From assembly GCA_943704425.1 (NCBI GenBank), contig CALSCP010000932.1, positions 1 to 48,845 of the forward strand: a DNA stretch of 48,845 bases, read 5' to 3'. The translations under genes and the position numbers were made by a program. This document shows, one piece after another, positions 10,734 through 20,410 of the stretch (the stretch's first letter is position 1; every line of letters starts with the position of its first letter). A model generated the notes under the pieces. It was not told the origin of the DNA. It saw only the letters and a list, made by a program, of their open reading frames with translations, and did not search any database. Source of the stretch: Ministeria vibrans ATCC 50519. Taxonomy: Eukaryota; Opisthokonta; Filasterea.

Positions 10734-12118
10734 TCATACAATCAAAGACTTTGGAACAAGAGTGAACTTGATGAGACACGAAGGGCCGTCGCAGTGGGGC
10801 GCAGTGGACTCCCAAAGGAGACCGAGAGCACGGGATGAGGGTGGGAGGGCGGAAAGGCATGCATAGGCGGCGTCAGATGGGGAGACGAGAAAGGAGTGGG
10901 GCCATGAGTGGCCGTTGTCGTCGCTGCGGCGGATGCGCATGTTGTCGCGGGAGACCTTGGACGCCGGGTTGGCAAAGTAGAGAGTGCCATTGGAGGGGGA
11001 AGGATCGCTGAGAATGGATGCCATGCACACGGGCGAGATGAGCTGCGGAGCGGGTGTGGTGGTGCCAAAGGACTCGCCGCCGTTGTGAGAGATGGCGACG
11101 CCGCGGCAGTCGCCTGGCAGGTAGTGGTTGTTGCGCATGTTGGCCATGACGTCGCCCGTCGATAGCTCCACCAGCTGCGCCTCATCCATGTGAGGGAACA
11201 CTGTCTGCGAGAGGTTGTAGGTCGCTCCACCGTCGTCCGTGTAGAAGACGACGTCGTTCTGGTACGCTCCGTAATGCGCAATAAAAAGCATGCGACCTGC
11301 GTGAGGACCGTGTTGCAACTGGATGCCTGTGCCAGGCCCCGTGTCGGCGCCCTTCCACTGGCCCAGGAATCCGCCAATGTTGTGCGGACGTGTCCACGAC
11401 ACGCCGTCTTTGCTCGTCGATTGGAAGTTGCTTCCATTAGCACAGAATTGCAGCACAGTTTGAGAGCGCACCGCGTCCCACACAATCGTTGGTTGCGACT
11501 GTGTGTAGTCCGTGCCGAAAGGCACAACCAAAGACGACCAAGTGAGTCCCCCGTCAAAACTCTGCTTGGTGCACACAACACGCGATGCCCCATTTGAAGG
11601 TGGTCGTGCGACGGTCGCAGTGGGAATGCAGCCGTCGCCCGTGGTGAAGCGACACTCGGCAAACGCAATGAGACTGTGCGGTGTCAACACCACAGCGGGA
11701 ATGCGAATGCACGGAAAGCCGCCCTCGCCGTGCGTGAACACGTCCACACTCGTCAGGTTGGGGACGCACGACGCGTACACCTGCGCCAGCTGCGTGTCGC
11801 GCGTACAGTACGCCGTGCCGTTCTCGTAGTGCTGTCCAGAGACGTCGAGGGTGGAGGCGGCGTAACAGCGCCACTACGCAAGAAGGGCTCGTGCGTTATC
11901 ATCCCATGCCAGTGCGTGGTGTTCACCTGGTCGATGGCACGGTGTGCGTTGGTGTCGTGCAGCGCGTAGAGCGGTCCTGATCCGGCGGGGAGATCATTCA
12001 AGCAATTTGCTGGCTCGTTGCACCACGCATCCATACGATCCTGGCACGAGTCGCTCAAAACAAGAGTAACAGTGCCAATCACGACCAGGAGGGTGCTGGA
12101 TACGGCTGGGAACTTCAT
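10734..12118 (-). CDS. Secreted exo-alpha-sialidase (neuraminidase), BNR/Asp-box family
   Basis: Two exons, 11927-12118 and 10734-11873, join in phase to 443 residues; the intron is 53 bp. Sialidases cut terminal sialic acids from glycans. The N-terminus MKFPAVSSTLLVVIGTVTLVLS is a clear signal peptide. A Cys-containing region of about 90 residues follows, then the beta-propeller. Its start carries the family's xRIP motif as CIRIPAVV (Arg at about 121) followed by LIAFAECR. Four Asp boxes or close variants are visible: SFDGGLTW (about 169-176), TDDGGATY, SHNGGESF and SDDNGHSW. ATG 12118 is the first ATG. The exon 1 to 2 join (DQ to WRCYAAS) is inferred from phase and a good acceptor. A cellular rather than viral-type enzyme is likely given the introns. 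Whether it hydrolyses or transfers sialic acid cannot be told. Confidence 0.87.
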
Positions 12119-12734
12119 GATCAATTTGAATTTGAATTGGATTTATTTTCTAACTCATAAGTCATTGATTCTTCTAAGTTCAACGACAATGATGAGTGGT
12201 CATCTCGTGCCTGTGCACGAAGACGCCAACGGCCCGCCTAGAAGTGTTACGACAACTCGTTGGCGTCCCGAAAAATCCTCTGAGTCTATTCTTGAACAAA
12301 ACTGAGTCTGCCTTTCCGTCTCGGTGGCACACTGCCACTGGCATCCCAAGTTTCCGGTGTATGCACGGCGAGAGAGGCGCGCCCAGTGCGAATCGCGCGT
12401 CTTCTGGCGCGTTTTTAGTTTTCCCATGTGGTGATGTGTTTTCGTCCACAGAGGCCCTCGCCATGCGAAGCAGGCCATGGCGGTGCCACGATCAGTCCTT
12501 ATACCGTTCATTTTCGCTGATCACGCTGATCAGCAGCTGTGCCTTTCTCTAGATTGAGTTTTATAATATTAAAAAGACGTTTTTACTTTTTTTTTTTTTG
12601 AGTCATCTCAATTTTTTATTCATCTCAAATTCTCAAAATAATCTCAAAGTGACTCAACTCAAACAAAAAAAAATCGAAAAGAGACAAGAGTATAGGGTGT
12701 AATCGACCAACGAGGAGTCTGAGTAGTTTGGCCC
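12119..12734. other. Divergent intergenic region (sialidase / dioxygenase fusion)
   Basis: Spacer between two outward-pointing genes; it should hold both promoters. Position 12200-12550 is richer in GC than other spacers and has overlapping open frames on both strands (for example 118 codons at 12196-12552 plus, 103 codons at 12200-12511 minus). None resembles a known family. T-runs and AT-rich sequence occupy 12555-12700. Confidence 0.5.
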
Positions 12735-14467
12735 ATGTCGCTGTCTGACTCAAACAAACTGGAGGTGTACGAAGACGGTTTTACCATTGTGCCAAATGCA
12801 GTGGAGGAGCCGCTGCGAAGAGCCGCACTGCGCACCATCAACAAGGCTCTGGCGCAGGGCATGAGTGGGAAAAACGACTTTGTCGATGGGATTCAATTTC
12901 CGTCGCTTTCGGTTCGGTTTCATTGGTCGATGCAAACACTGGAAACTTCCCTGGTACTGAACTTGCAATCGCTGTTAGGTGAGCAAGGCCATCACGGATC
13001 TGTACAACGCGTCGGCGTGTCCGTCCATCTTCAGCACGCTGGTGGGCTCGACGCGCCCCATCCACTTCGGCCAGATCGCACTGCGCTTTCCGGGCGACAT
13101 GTGCATGGCGGCCGACGCCTCCGTCCCCAAGCCGTACTGGCCGCGCGCCTGGCACATCGACGGCCTTTCCAACGCAGACCCGCACTCAACCCTCCACCAT
13201 CCAGGGCGCATCGACCACTTCACTGCCCTCGTCGGCGTCGCCCTCTGCGACATTTCCGTGTCCTTCATGGGCAACCTCGTCGTCTTCCCCCGCTCCCACC
13301 ACGCCACCGAGCAGTACGCACCCCTCTCCTTTTCTCGCTGTAGACCCTCACCCCCTCTCCGTCTCCCTCCTATGAAGGTACTTTCGCACCCATGGTTGCG
13401 ATACGCTTGCGCAGGCTGGTAACGACGGCATGCCAAAGGACCTCCCGCTCTCTCAGCCCAAAATGGTACAGTCTCCGTCTCGCTCATTCTCAGTCGCCTC
13501 TGTCTCTGCCTTGCTCGCTCTCAATCGCCCCTGTCTCTGTCTCACCCACTCTATACCGTCTCTTTAGCTCTGTCTTCGCGCCGGCGACATTACCATTGCG
13601 CACTACAATCTCGCCCATTCCATTGCTCCAAACACCCGCGAGAATATTCGCTATGTGGTGTACTTCCGAGTCAAATCGGCAAACTTCGCAACGTAATTTT
13701 TCGAAATTTTACTGAAACAAACACACACACACATACCACAAAGACATATTCACACACACACACACACACATACATAAATACATACATACACATACAGACA
13801 TACATACTGAGTCACTGACGAACTTTGCCTCCTTTTTTCATAGAGAACATGAGTTTCGTCGCGAAGCATTGACTGACATTTGGCGCGATTGGGCCGGGCT
13901 TCAGTTGCTCATTCAACGCCACAAACAAACCATTCCTCAAAGTATTATTTTGTTATTCACACTGCATCCTAGTCGTCCTCACCCGTTCTTTCTCGCTATC
14001 TCTCTATCACTTTGTTCATTTTATATTTCTCTTTCTTTGTTTTCTCTCTCTCTCTCTTTCTCTCTCACTCACTTTCCCTTACAGTCTTAGCAGATCCGGC
14101 TGATATTGAGAGCGCGACTCTATTGCAGTCCACAGAGCAACTTTTCAAAGCAACGCGCTACGGTGACGTCCGTCCACTCTTTGTACGTCTCACGCAATTG
14201 CGTCCCAATGACCCGCTCCTCATGTTCCATGCGGCGTCTGCCTTTACGTGGTACGAGGCACTTTTTTTTTGCTCCAGGAGTAGAGGAGGGATGGGCGAGA
14301 TAAGAAGCAGTGTGGCTGATCTCTCTCTTTGTCACTTTCTCTCTCTATCACTTTCTCTCTCTCTCTTTATCACTTTGTTTCTCTCTCTCTCCTATCACTT
14401 TGTTTCTATCTCTCTCTGTCACTTTCTCTCTCTATCACTTTCTCTCTCTCTCTCTATTTGTTCTTTC

Positions 14468-14542
<75 letters not shown>

Positions 14543-15831
14543 TGTGTGTATATTAGGGGCGCTGACTGTGTGACGAGTGAGCGTGGAGAGGAGTACTGCC
14601 GTCGCGCTGTTGTGCTTTGTCCCATAGCTGAGGTTCCATTCTCTTTTTCTTTTTCCTTCCTTTTTCCCTCTCACTTTTCAACCTTTCTAACACTCGCAAT
14701 TTTTTCTCTCCATTAGACTTACGCTCTTCTGGCACAGAATTTAGAGCAGCAACAAAAGTACCGAGAAGCCGCAGAGGCAGCAGAGGCAGCTCTCAATGCG
14801 CCCAAAACTGACCCGGATGGTAAACTATATTCATCAGTGTGACGTGAAGAACTCTCACACATGTTATTGATTGGACACATGGCAGATTTTGGGGGGGAAG
14901 CCAGTGCGGGATGGATGCGACCGATGATTGTCAATGCACTGCGTGTTGCAGAGCAGTCTCTAGCCAAGATTGGACGAGGTGGGGAGGTTGCTCGCGTCAA
15001 GGGATTGTTTCAAAGCAAGTACGGACCCGCTGAGGCACAGAGGGGCGCATCTGGTGGTGGTGGTGGTGGAGGCGGGGAGTTTGATGGGGTGTCGCTCATT
15101 GAGTTGTGGCGCTCAGCCGGCTTGCTTTTGAAGGTATGCACCGAGTACCATCAATTGATGCTCTCAAAATATTGCTATAGAGTCCGACCAAGGACTGGCA
15201 GAAGGGCCGTGCCCTGTTTACTCGCATATGTGAGCTCCAGGATGACTCGTGGGCGGCCCATGCATTTCTCGGGGCCTGTCACGTCTTCCAGGTAAGTGTT
15301 TGAGGTCAGCCTGCGCGTAAATGAGAACGATATTCGTTAGATTTTACCGGGGAAAGGCAGGGACTTTGGCATTGGGGAGCATCATTTGAGGCGCGCCGTT
15401 GAACTCGATTCAACTCAGCTCATTGTCTACTCCACCCTCGCTCGTTGTTGCTACAGACAAAGTACCGACAGAACACCAAAACAAATTGTAAACCTGCACT
15501 GTTTTTCGAGTAACCATATGACGATCCCTCAGGCAACTACGATGGTGCTGTTGCTGCGGTGTCGCAAATGCTCACCTGCGAGCTTGATCCAGCCGAACCA
15601 GATCACATTGGCATGATGCTCGATGGCCTTAAAGCCGCAAAGCAGGTGTGTTACTTTCCCCTCCCCCTTTTCTGCTGTAACTCATGGTGTATCGTTACGC
15701 TGCAGTCCCTTGGTTATCTCAAGGCACCACCATCACAGTACGAGGCTTTTGCGGGAAGCGCCCGGACCAAGTGGCCCCATCTGAGTGCTCGAATCGATGC
15801 GATTAGCTCGGGCGGGTGTTCTATAATGTGA
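12735..15831 (+). CDS. Phytanoyl-CoA-dioxygenase domain fused to a TPR-like region, ending in a CaaX box
   Basis: Thirteen exons join in phase to 628 residues: 12735-12911, 12979-13313, 13378-13465, 13568-13692, 13844-13941, 14085-14250, 14557-14632, 14717-14819, 14886-15133, 15181-15291, 15341-15461, 15533-15645, 15706-15831. Residues about 1-270 form a PhyH-type Fe(II)/2-oxoglutarate oxygenase. The iron ligands are visible as WHIDG (His 118, Asp 120) and NLAHSIAPN (His 217), with Arg 228 in the 2-oxoglutarate position. Residues about 275-620 are helical and TPR-like (PLFVRLTQLRPNDPLLMFHA, HHLRRAVELDSTQLIVYSTL, NYDGAVAAVSQML). A Gly-rich linker lies near 14 of the exons' middle (15053-15080). 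The C-terminus is CSIM, a prenylation signal. The link between the two halves rests on phase and on absence of a stop or start between them (13941 to 14085). Substrate is unknown. Confidence 0.75.
14325..14540. repeat. Intronic CT-rich minisatellite and (CT)n
   Basis: Units such as CTCTCTATCACTTTGTTTC are followed by about 70 bp of (CT)n, just ahead of the acceptor at 14555-14556 of the dioxygenase fusion gene. Here the CT-rich strand is the sense strand and could serve as an oversized polypyrimidine tract. A shorter related stretch lies in the preceding intron (13990-14075). Confidence 0.9.
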
Positions 15832-16102
15832 TAGTATGATATAATCATTATAAATTTATCAACTCTCGCTTGTATTGCGGTTGCTCTTGGCTGGCTTCCT
15901 TCCAGTTATCCGCAACGACGTTTGCCTCTATTCATTCACCTAAGAAGTCACTCTCCGCAGTATTTTCTCTCAGAAAAAAAAACCTCAATAAGAATAAGAG
16001 AGAATCATCGTGTACTCTCTCAATCAAAGCAAATTCACTCACTCTCAAAGTCACTCACTCTCTGTCAAACACACACATGCACTCTGTCTCTGTCTGTCTC
16101 TG

Positions 16103-16192
<90 letters not shown>

Positions 16193-16193
16193 G
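15832..16193. other. Spacer with (TCTG)n/(CT)n tract, likely assembly joint
   Basis: After the stop of the dioxygenase fusion come AT-rich sequence, A-runs and then about 110 bp of (TCTG)n and (CT)n (16081-16190). This tract directly abuts an internal splice acceptor of the TM9SF3-like gene. The roughly 350-residue N-terminal half of that protein should lie here, but there is no room or coding sequence for it. Confidence 0.8.
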
Positions 16194-17896
16194 TTGGCTC
16201 TTGTTGCATTGTGTGTCATTCTTCTTGCCATTGCAGGTGATCTCTACGAAGGGTAAGTCTTCCTTTTCCATCGTCCCTTTCTTTTCTTTGTGCGTCCTCC
16301 CAGCTCCCCTTTCAATTCTTTTTTTGTGCATTTGGACGGGGCTTATTTATTTACGTGGACAAGATTTAAACAGACGGTCAATCTTAGTGATAATGTGTTT
16401 ATCCCGTACCGTTCGTTCGCTGGGAAAACCGTCTAACATACTTGTTTTTTTTTGTTATTATTTAGGTAAGAGGATGTTTTCAATGGATTTCCACCGACTC
16501 TTCGTCTACATCAAATTCCACTCTGGAGCTTTTTATATACTCCAGTTTGGGTCGCAAGTAGACTAAATCAAACTCTGACTAAGAAGAAGCCCATTTTTAC
16601 AATGTCCCTTCTTCTTGTGCACCGAAAAAGAATCCCTAATGGCTCAACTCAACCATTCAACGACTCTGAACTCACCGCCAACATTATTTATTTTTTTAAA
16701 AAAATAATGTCTTTTTGACACACACACTCTCTCTATTCTTACTGTTTAGGCGCGGGTCTCTTCTGACAACTGCAATTTTTGCGTATGCGGCGACGGCACC
16801 TGTGGCCGGTTTTATCTCGGGGTCGCTGTATGCGCGCATGGGGGGCACAGAATGGATCAAGCAGATGGTGTTGACGGCGAGTTTGATGCCCTGTCTGGCT
16901 GCATCCTTCTCTTTCCTTGTCAACCTCATTGCCATGTACTACCATGCCACCCGTGCCATTCCCTTCACGACCCTTCTCTCCATCACTGCCATTTGTCTCT
17001 TCATCATCCTTCCACTCACTCTTGTCGGTACTGTCCTTGGCCGTAACATCAATGGTGTCGCCGAGTTTCCCTGCAGAGTCAATGCAGTCCCGCGTCCCAT
17101 TCCCGATAAGCGATGGTACACTTGTTTGTTTGTGTATATCGAGCGCTCACATTTTTTTGTTTTGTAGGTACACTGAATTATCAATTGTGATTCTGTTGGG
17201 TGGACTCCTCCCGTTTGGCAGCATCTTTATCGAAATGTACTTCATCTTCACGTCGTTCTGGGCGTACAAGATCTACTACGTCTTCGGTTTCACGCTCCTT
17301 GTCTTCCTCATCCTCATGGTCGTCTCCATCTGCGTCACCATTGTCAGCACCTACTTCATTCTCAATGCGGAAGACCATCGCTGGCACTGGGCGGCTTTTC
17401 TCTCATCTGCCTCCACCGCTCTCTATGTCTACCTCTATGCCATTTACTACTTTCTCTGGCGCACAAAGTACGCTGATTGATAATTAATAATAATTATTTG
17501 TCTTTTTTATTAACATTAATAATTATTTGTTTACTAGAATGTATGGGATGTTCCAGACTACCTTCTACTTTAGCAACATGGCACTGCTCTGCGCAACACT
17601 CGGAATTATGTGTGGTACGTTCAACTCCTCTTCTCCCCTTTGGTCTCACTCTGAAGTCTCGTGTCACCTGTCTTTGTTCACGTTGTCTTGTTTCACTTGG
17701 GTCCCCTTTTTGCTTCCTTCTCCCTCCTTTATGTCCCTCCTTCACTTTTTTTGTCTCCCTCATTTCCTTCTTTGTCGTTGCTTTTGCCTCCCATTGACTC
17801 TGCTCCTCTCTTTCTCTTTCCTGTTTAGGCGCGATTGGGTTTCATGGCGCTTCCTATTTTGTGCAAACTATATACCGCAATGTTAAGATTGATTGA
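16194..17896 (+). CDS. TM9SF3: TM9SF3-like nonaspanin (EMP70 family), C-terminal part only
   Basis: Five exons (16194-16252, 16750-17115, 17168-17467, 17538-17614, 17829-17896) join in phase to 289 residues. TM9 proteins are Golgi/endosomal nine-span membrane proteins that help sort membrane cargo. The match is closest to TM9SF3: a [19 protein letters not shown] segment, [63 protein letters not shown] and the end IYRNVKID. The final KxD-type tail is the family's Golgi retention signal. Only about seven of nine spans are present; the lumenal N-terminal domain and first span are missing. The first visible exon starts right after a (CT)n tract, so truncation is probably an assembly or breakpoint effect. 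The second intron (497 bp) is unusually long and contains an ATTATT/AATAAT palindrome near 16680-16710. Confidence 0.88.
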
Positions 17897-18019
17897 ATGT
17901 TTTCTCTCTTTCACCTATATTCCTTTCTTTTTTTTTCAAATAAAAACCATTGGTTTGGTTTGTTTTTTATTCATATCCCTCTCTCTATGTGTATGTGTTT
18001 GTGTGTGCATCTGGATAAC

Positions 18020-19154
18020 TCAGGTGGCGTTGAGACGGAGCAGGGCCGTCGGTGGGCCCAACACGGCGACATAAACATCGCCTGTGTCGCCATCGACGCC
18101 AATCTCGTGCTCCTTGGGCGTCCCTAGTGGTACCCGTTCAACCACTGTGCACGGCCCAATATCACGCGGGTCTTGTGTGGTCGTCTCGAGCGATAGCACC
18201 GAGAGGCGTCCCTCAAAGGGTGTTGTTAGACCTTCATAGTTTTGCTCAAGCACTAAAAGCAGTCGCCGCTTGTTGTCCACGCGCACACTCCAGGGAGCAC
18301 CCGGTGCAAAACAAGACCAGGAGCCAAGCTCAAGTCCCGTGTGTCCGTCCAGTGCAACAGTGCGGTTATGTCCGCGATCCGCAACCCACAATATGTGTCG
18401 CTTCGATTCGTACGCCACCGAATGCGGCGAAATGAACGCCGTTCCGTTCACACCATTACCCGCAACCCACACCACGTTGAAGTTCTTGTCCAACTTCACA
18501 ACGCGATTGTTCACGCCACCATCGCCATCGCCCACATAGATGTTGCCGTCGCCGTCAAACGCCAAGTCTGCGCAACTAAAAGGGGACACAATCATTCGAA
18601 AATTATTGTCTATCTTCTTTCCAAACGGCGTGGTCAACCTCAGTGCTTACTTTCCAAACTCAATGGGATCGAGGCCAGTGCCTGCGTGCCCTTGCTTTCC
18701 CGCCATAGCCACTTGTCTTCCGTCCAGAGTGAATTTGCGGATGACATGATCGCCCACGTCCGCCACCCACACGTACTCATCTTCGCCGTTGACAAGCTGC
18801 CGCTTCATGCCATGCGCCGAATTGATGGTGTCCATGCCCCACGACCGCAGATAGTTGCCCGCCTGCACACACCAAGCACAGCGCTCAAATCGACGCCAAC
18901 ACACATTCACTTTTGCTTACAAAGTCGTAAACAAACACGGGTTCGGCTGCCGGGTTGCGCTGCGCACAATGAATCTCGTTGCCGCTCTTGGTGACAGCAA
19001 CGGCGGTGTAGTTGCTTGCCGCTGAGTGGGTGTAGTGCGGCCAGTTCTCGTCCAACACATATTTCGGGACAGCAGCACGCGCAGGGAGCGCCGCAACGCA
19101 CAGCGACACCGCTAGAATCACACATCCCATTCGCATTCGCATAGCTGGATGCAT
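18020..19154 (-). CDS. Secreted NHL-repeat protein (NHLRC3 / amidating-lyase-like)
   Basis: Three exons (18921-19154, 18651-18862, 18020-18575) join in phase to 333 residues. The start MHPAMRMRMGCVILAVSLCVAAL is a signal peptide ending near ARA. After it the chain is built of NHL beta-propeller blades: DEYVWVADVGDHVIRKF, NIYVGDGDGGVNNRVVKLD, HILWVADRGHNRTVALD and DVYVAVLG. Blades end in the typical Val-Ala-Asp turns. The C-terminal part (SCFAPGAPWSVRVD, LLLVLEQNYEGL) recalls animal NHLRC3, a secreted or lysosomal protein of unclear function; peptidyl-amidating lyases share the fold. No metal-binding set typical of the lyase was checked, so activity is not assigned. It converges with the TM9SF3-like gene, with 123 bp between stops. 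Confidence 0.82.
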
Positions 19155-20410
19155 GGTCAAAGAATTGAATAAAAAATGAAAAATGAAAAATGAACTGATG
19201 ACATTGTTTAGGTTAAGAATCATCATAATTACGTCGCATAATAACATTGAATTAATAATAATAATTCGTATTATTATGACTCATATGAGGATTGAGGATG
19301 TTCATGCAATATGATCACTTTTGATGTCAGTTGCTTCCACCATTTATTTTTTGCTTTGAAAAGTTGCAGCTTTGCTTCCGCTTTACTAAGTAGTCGACTT
19401 TTTCCAATTCGCGCATAAACTTCCAGCGCCCACAGAATTATCACTGCGTACTTTCACTCACTGAAAAAGCCCCCTACGCGCCGCTGAAAGCAATATCACT
19501 GGGTACCGTACAAAGCGCAAAGCGTATCGTCGAAAAATGTAAGGGTGATTGGTAGTGAGGAGCAACTGAGCACTTTGGCGGGGCAAAGTTTGCACCGGAC
19601 CGACGGGTCGGAAAAATCACTCATTGCAGGCACTGCAAATAAATGACCACGTATATCGTGAAGCGTTGTGTACAAGCCTAGGGCAGTCGAAATGAACTCC
19701 CTACCAATACTAATGGTTTATTTTGTTCCCGTACACTACAACCAACTCATTCAAATACAGTACTGCTGAATCCGAGGAACATTAATGTCCACTCACGAGT
19801 CTTCAAATGGGCAGACAGTCGTTTTAAACAACACGAGTGAGATACCACTCACCACTATGTGAAGAACTGCAATAAGAGAGATTGAAAGCAGAAAGCATTG
19901 TCAACACGATCCCCAAGTGAGCTGGTGCGGCTCAAGCCTGTAATCTGCAAAATGCATACTAACGATCGTGACGGGTTACATCAACGCCGAAGAATGGGAG
20001 GGGACGAGAGAATTATTACAATGCACCAAGAAGTGTGCCAAGACTCAGCTGTTCAAGGACACTCTCAACACAACACGCGCGCTATTTTTCGTCAAGAACC
20101 TAAATGTCTCCGATACAGCCCAATACCTGTCCAATGGACCAATAGACATATCCATATGTACGAGTGCTAAATGAGGCGGGGTAATCATACATAGCACGGA
20201 GGTACCGTTCAATACAAACAACACACTTGTCACATCACCGCATGTACCAAATTTTCAACAGGTAGCAAATATTGAACGATACCTCCGTACCAAGGTCCAA
20301 GTACAACGGGCGAGTCTCGTGCGAGAACGATTGAAGCGATATCATGTGAACAGATTTCCCGCAGTAAATTAAATTTACAATTAATATTGATGTTTTAATT
20401 TCTTCGTATG
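19155..20410. other. Long intergenic region, mostly unassigned
   Basis: About 1.25 kb between the 5' end of the NHL gene and the 3' end of POLE. AT-rich at 19155-19420 and mixed afterwards. A plus-strand frame at 19968-20174 (68 codons) reads like protein (TKKCAKTQLFKDTLNTTRAL) but starts and ends without clear gene structure and matches nothing I know. It may be a decayed exon. An imperfect inverted repeat lies at 20195-20289. No RNA gene was recognised. Confidence 0.5.
20195..20289. repeat. Imperfect inverted repeat (20-bp arms, 55-bp loop)
   Basis: Arm 1 at 20195-20214 reads CACGGAGGTACCGTTCAATA. Arm 2 at 20270-20289 is its reverse complement at 18 of 20 positions. The loop is 55 bp. It lies in the spacer downstream of POLE. 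It could be a hairpin in a transcript, the ends of a small decayed inverted-repeat element, or a binding-site pair. Confidence 0.8.

Noticed and set aside
13314-13377. Alternative acceptor at 13413-13414 for the dioxygenase exon 3
   Set aside because: It breaks phase; the acceptor at 13376-13377 gives a continuous conserved-looking frame (QYFRTHGCDTLAQAGNDG).
19520-19640. Possible structural RNA or tRNA
   Set aside because: Some short stems can be drawn, but no tRNA boxes, conserved loops or known RNA motif could be identified.
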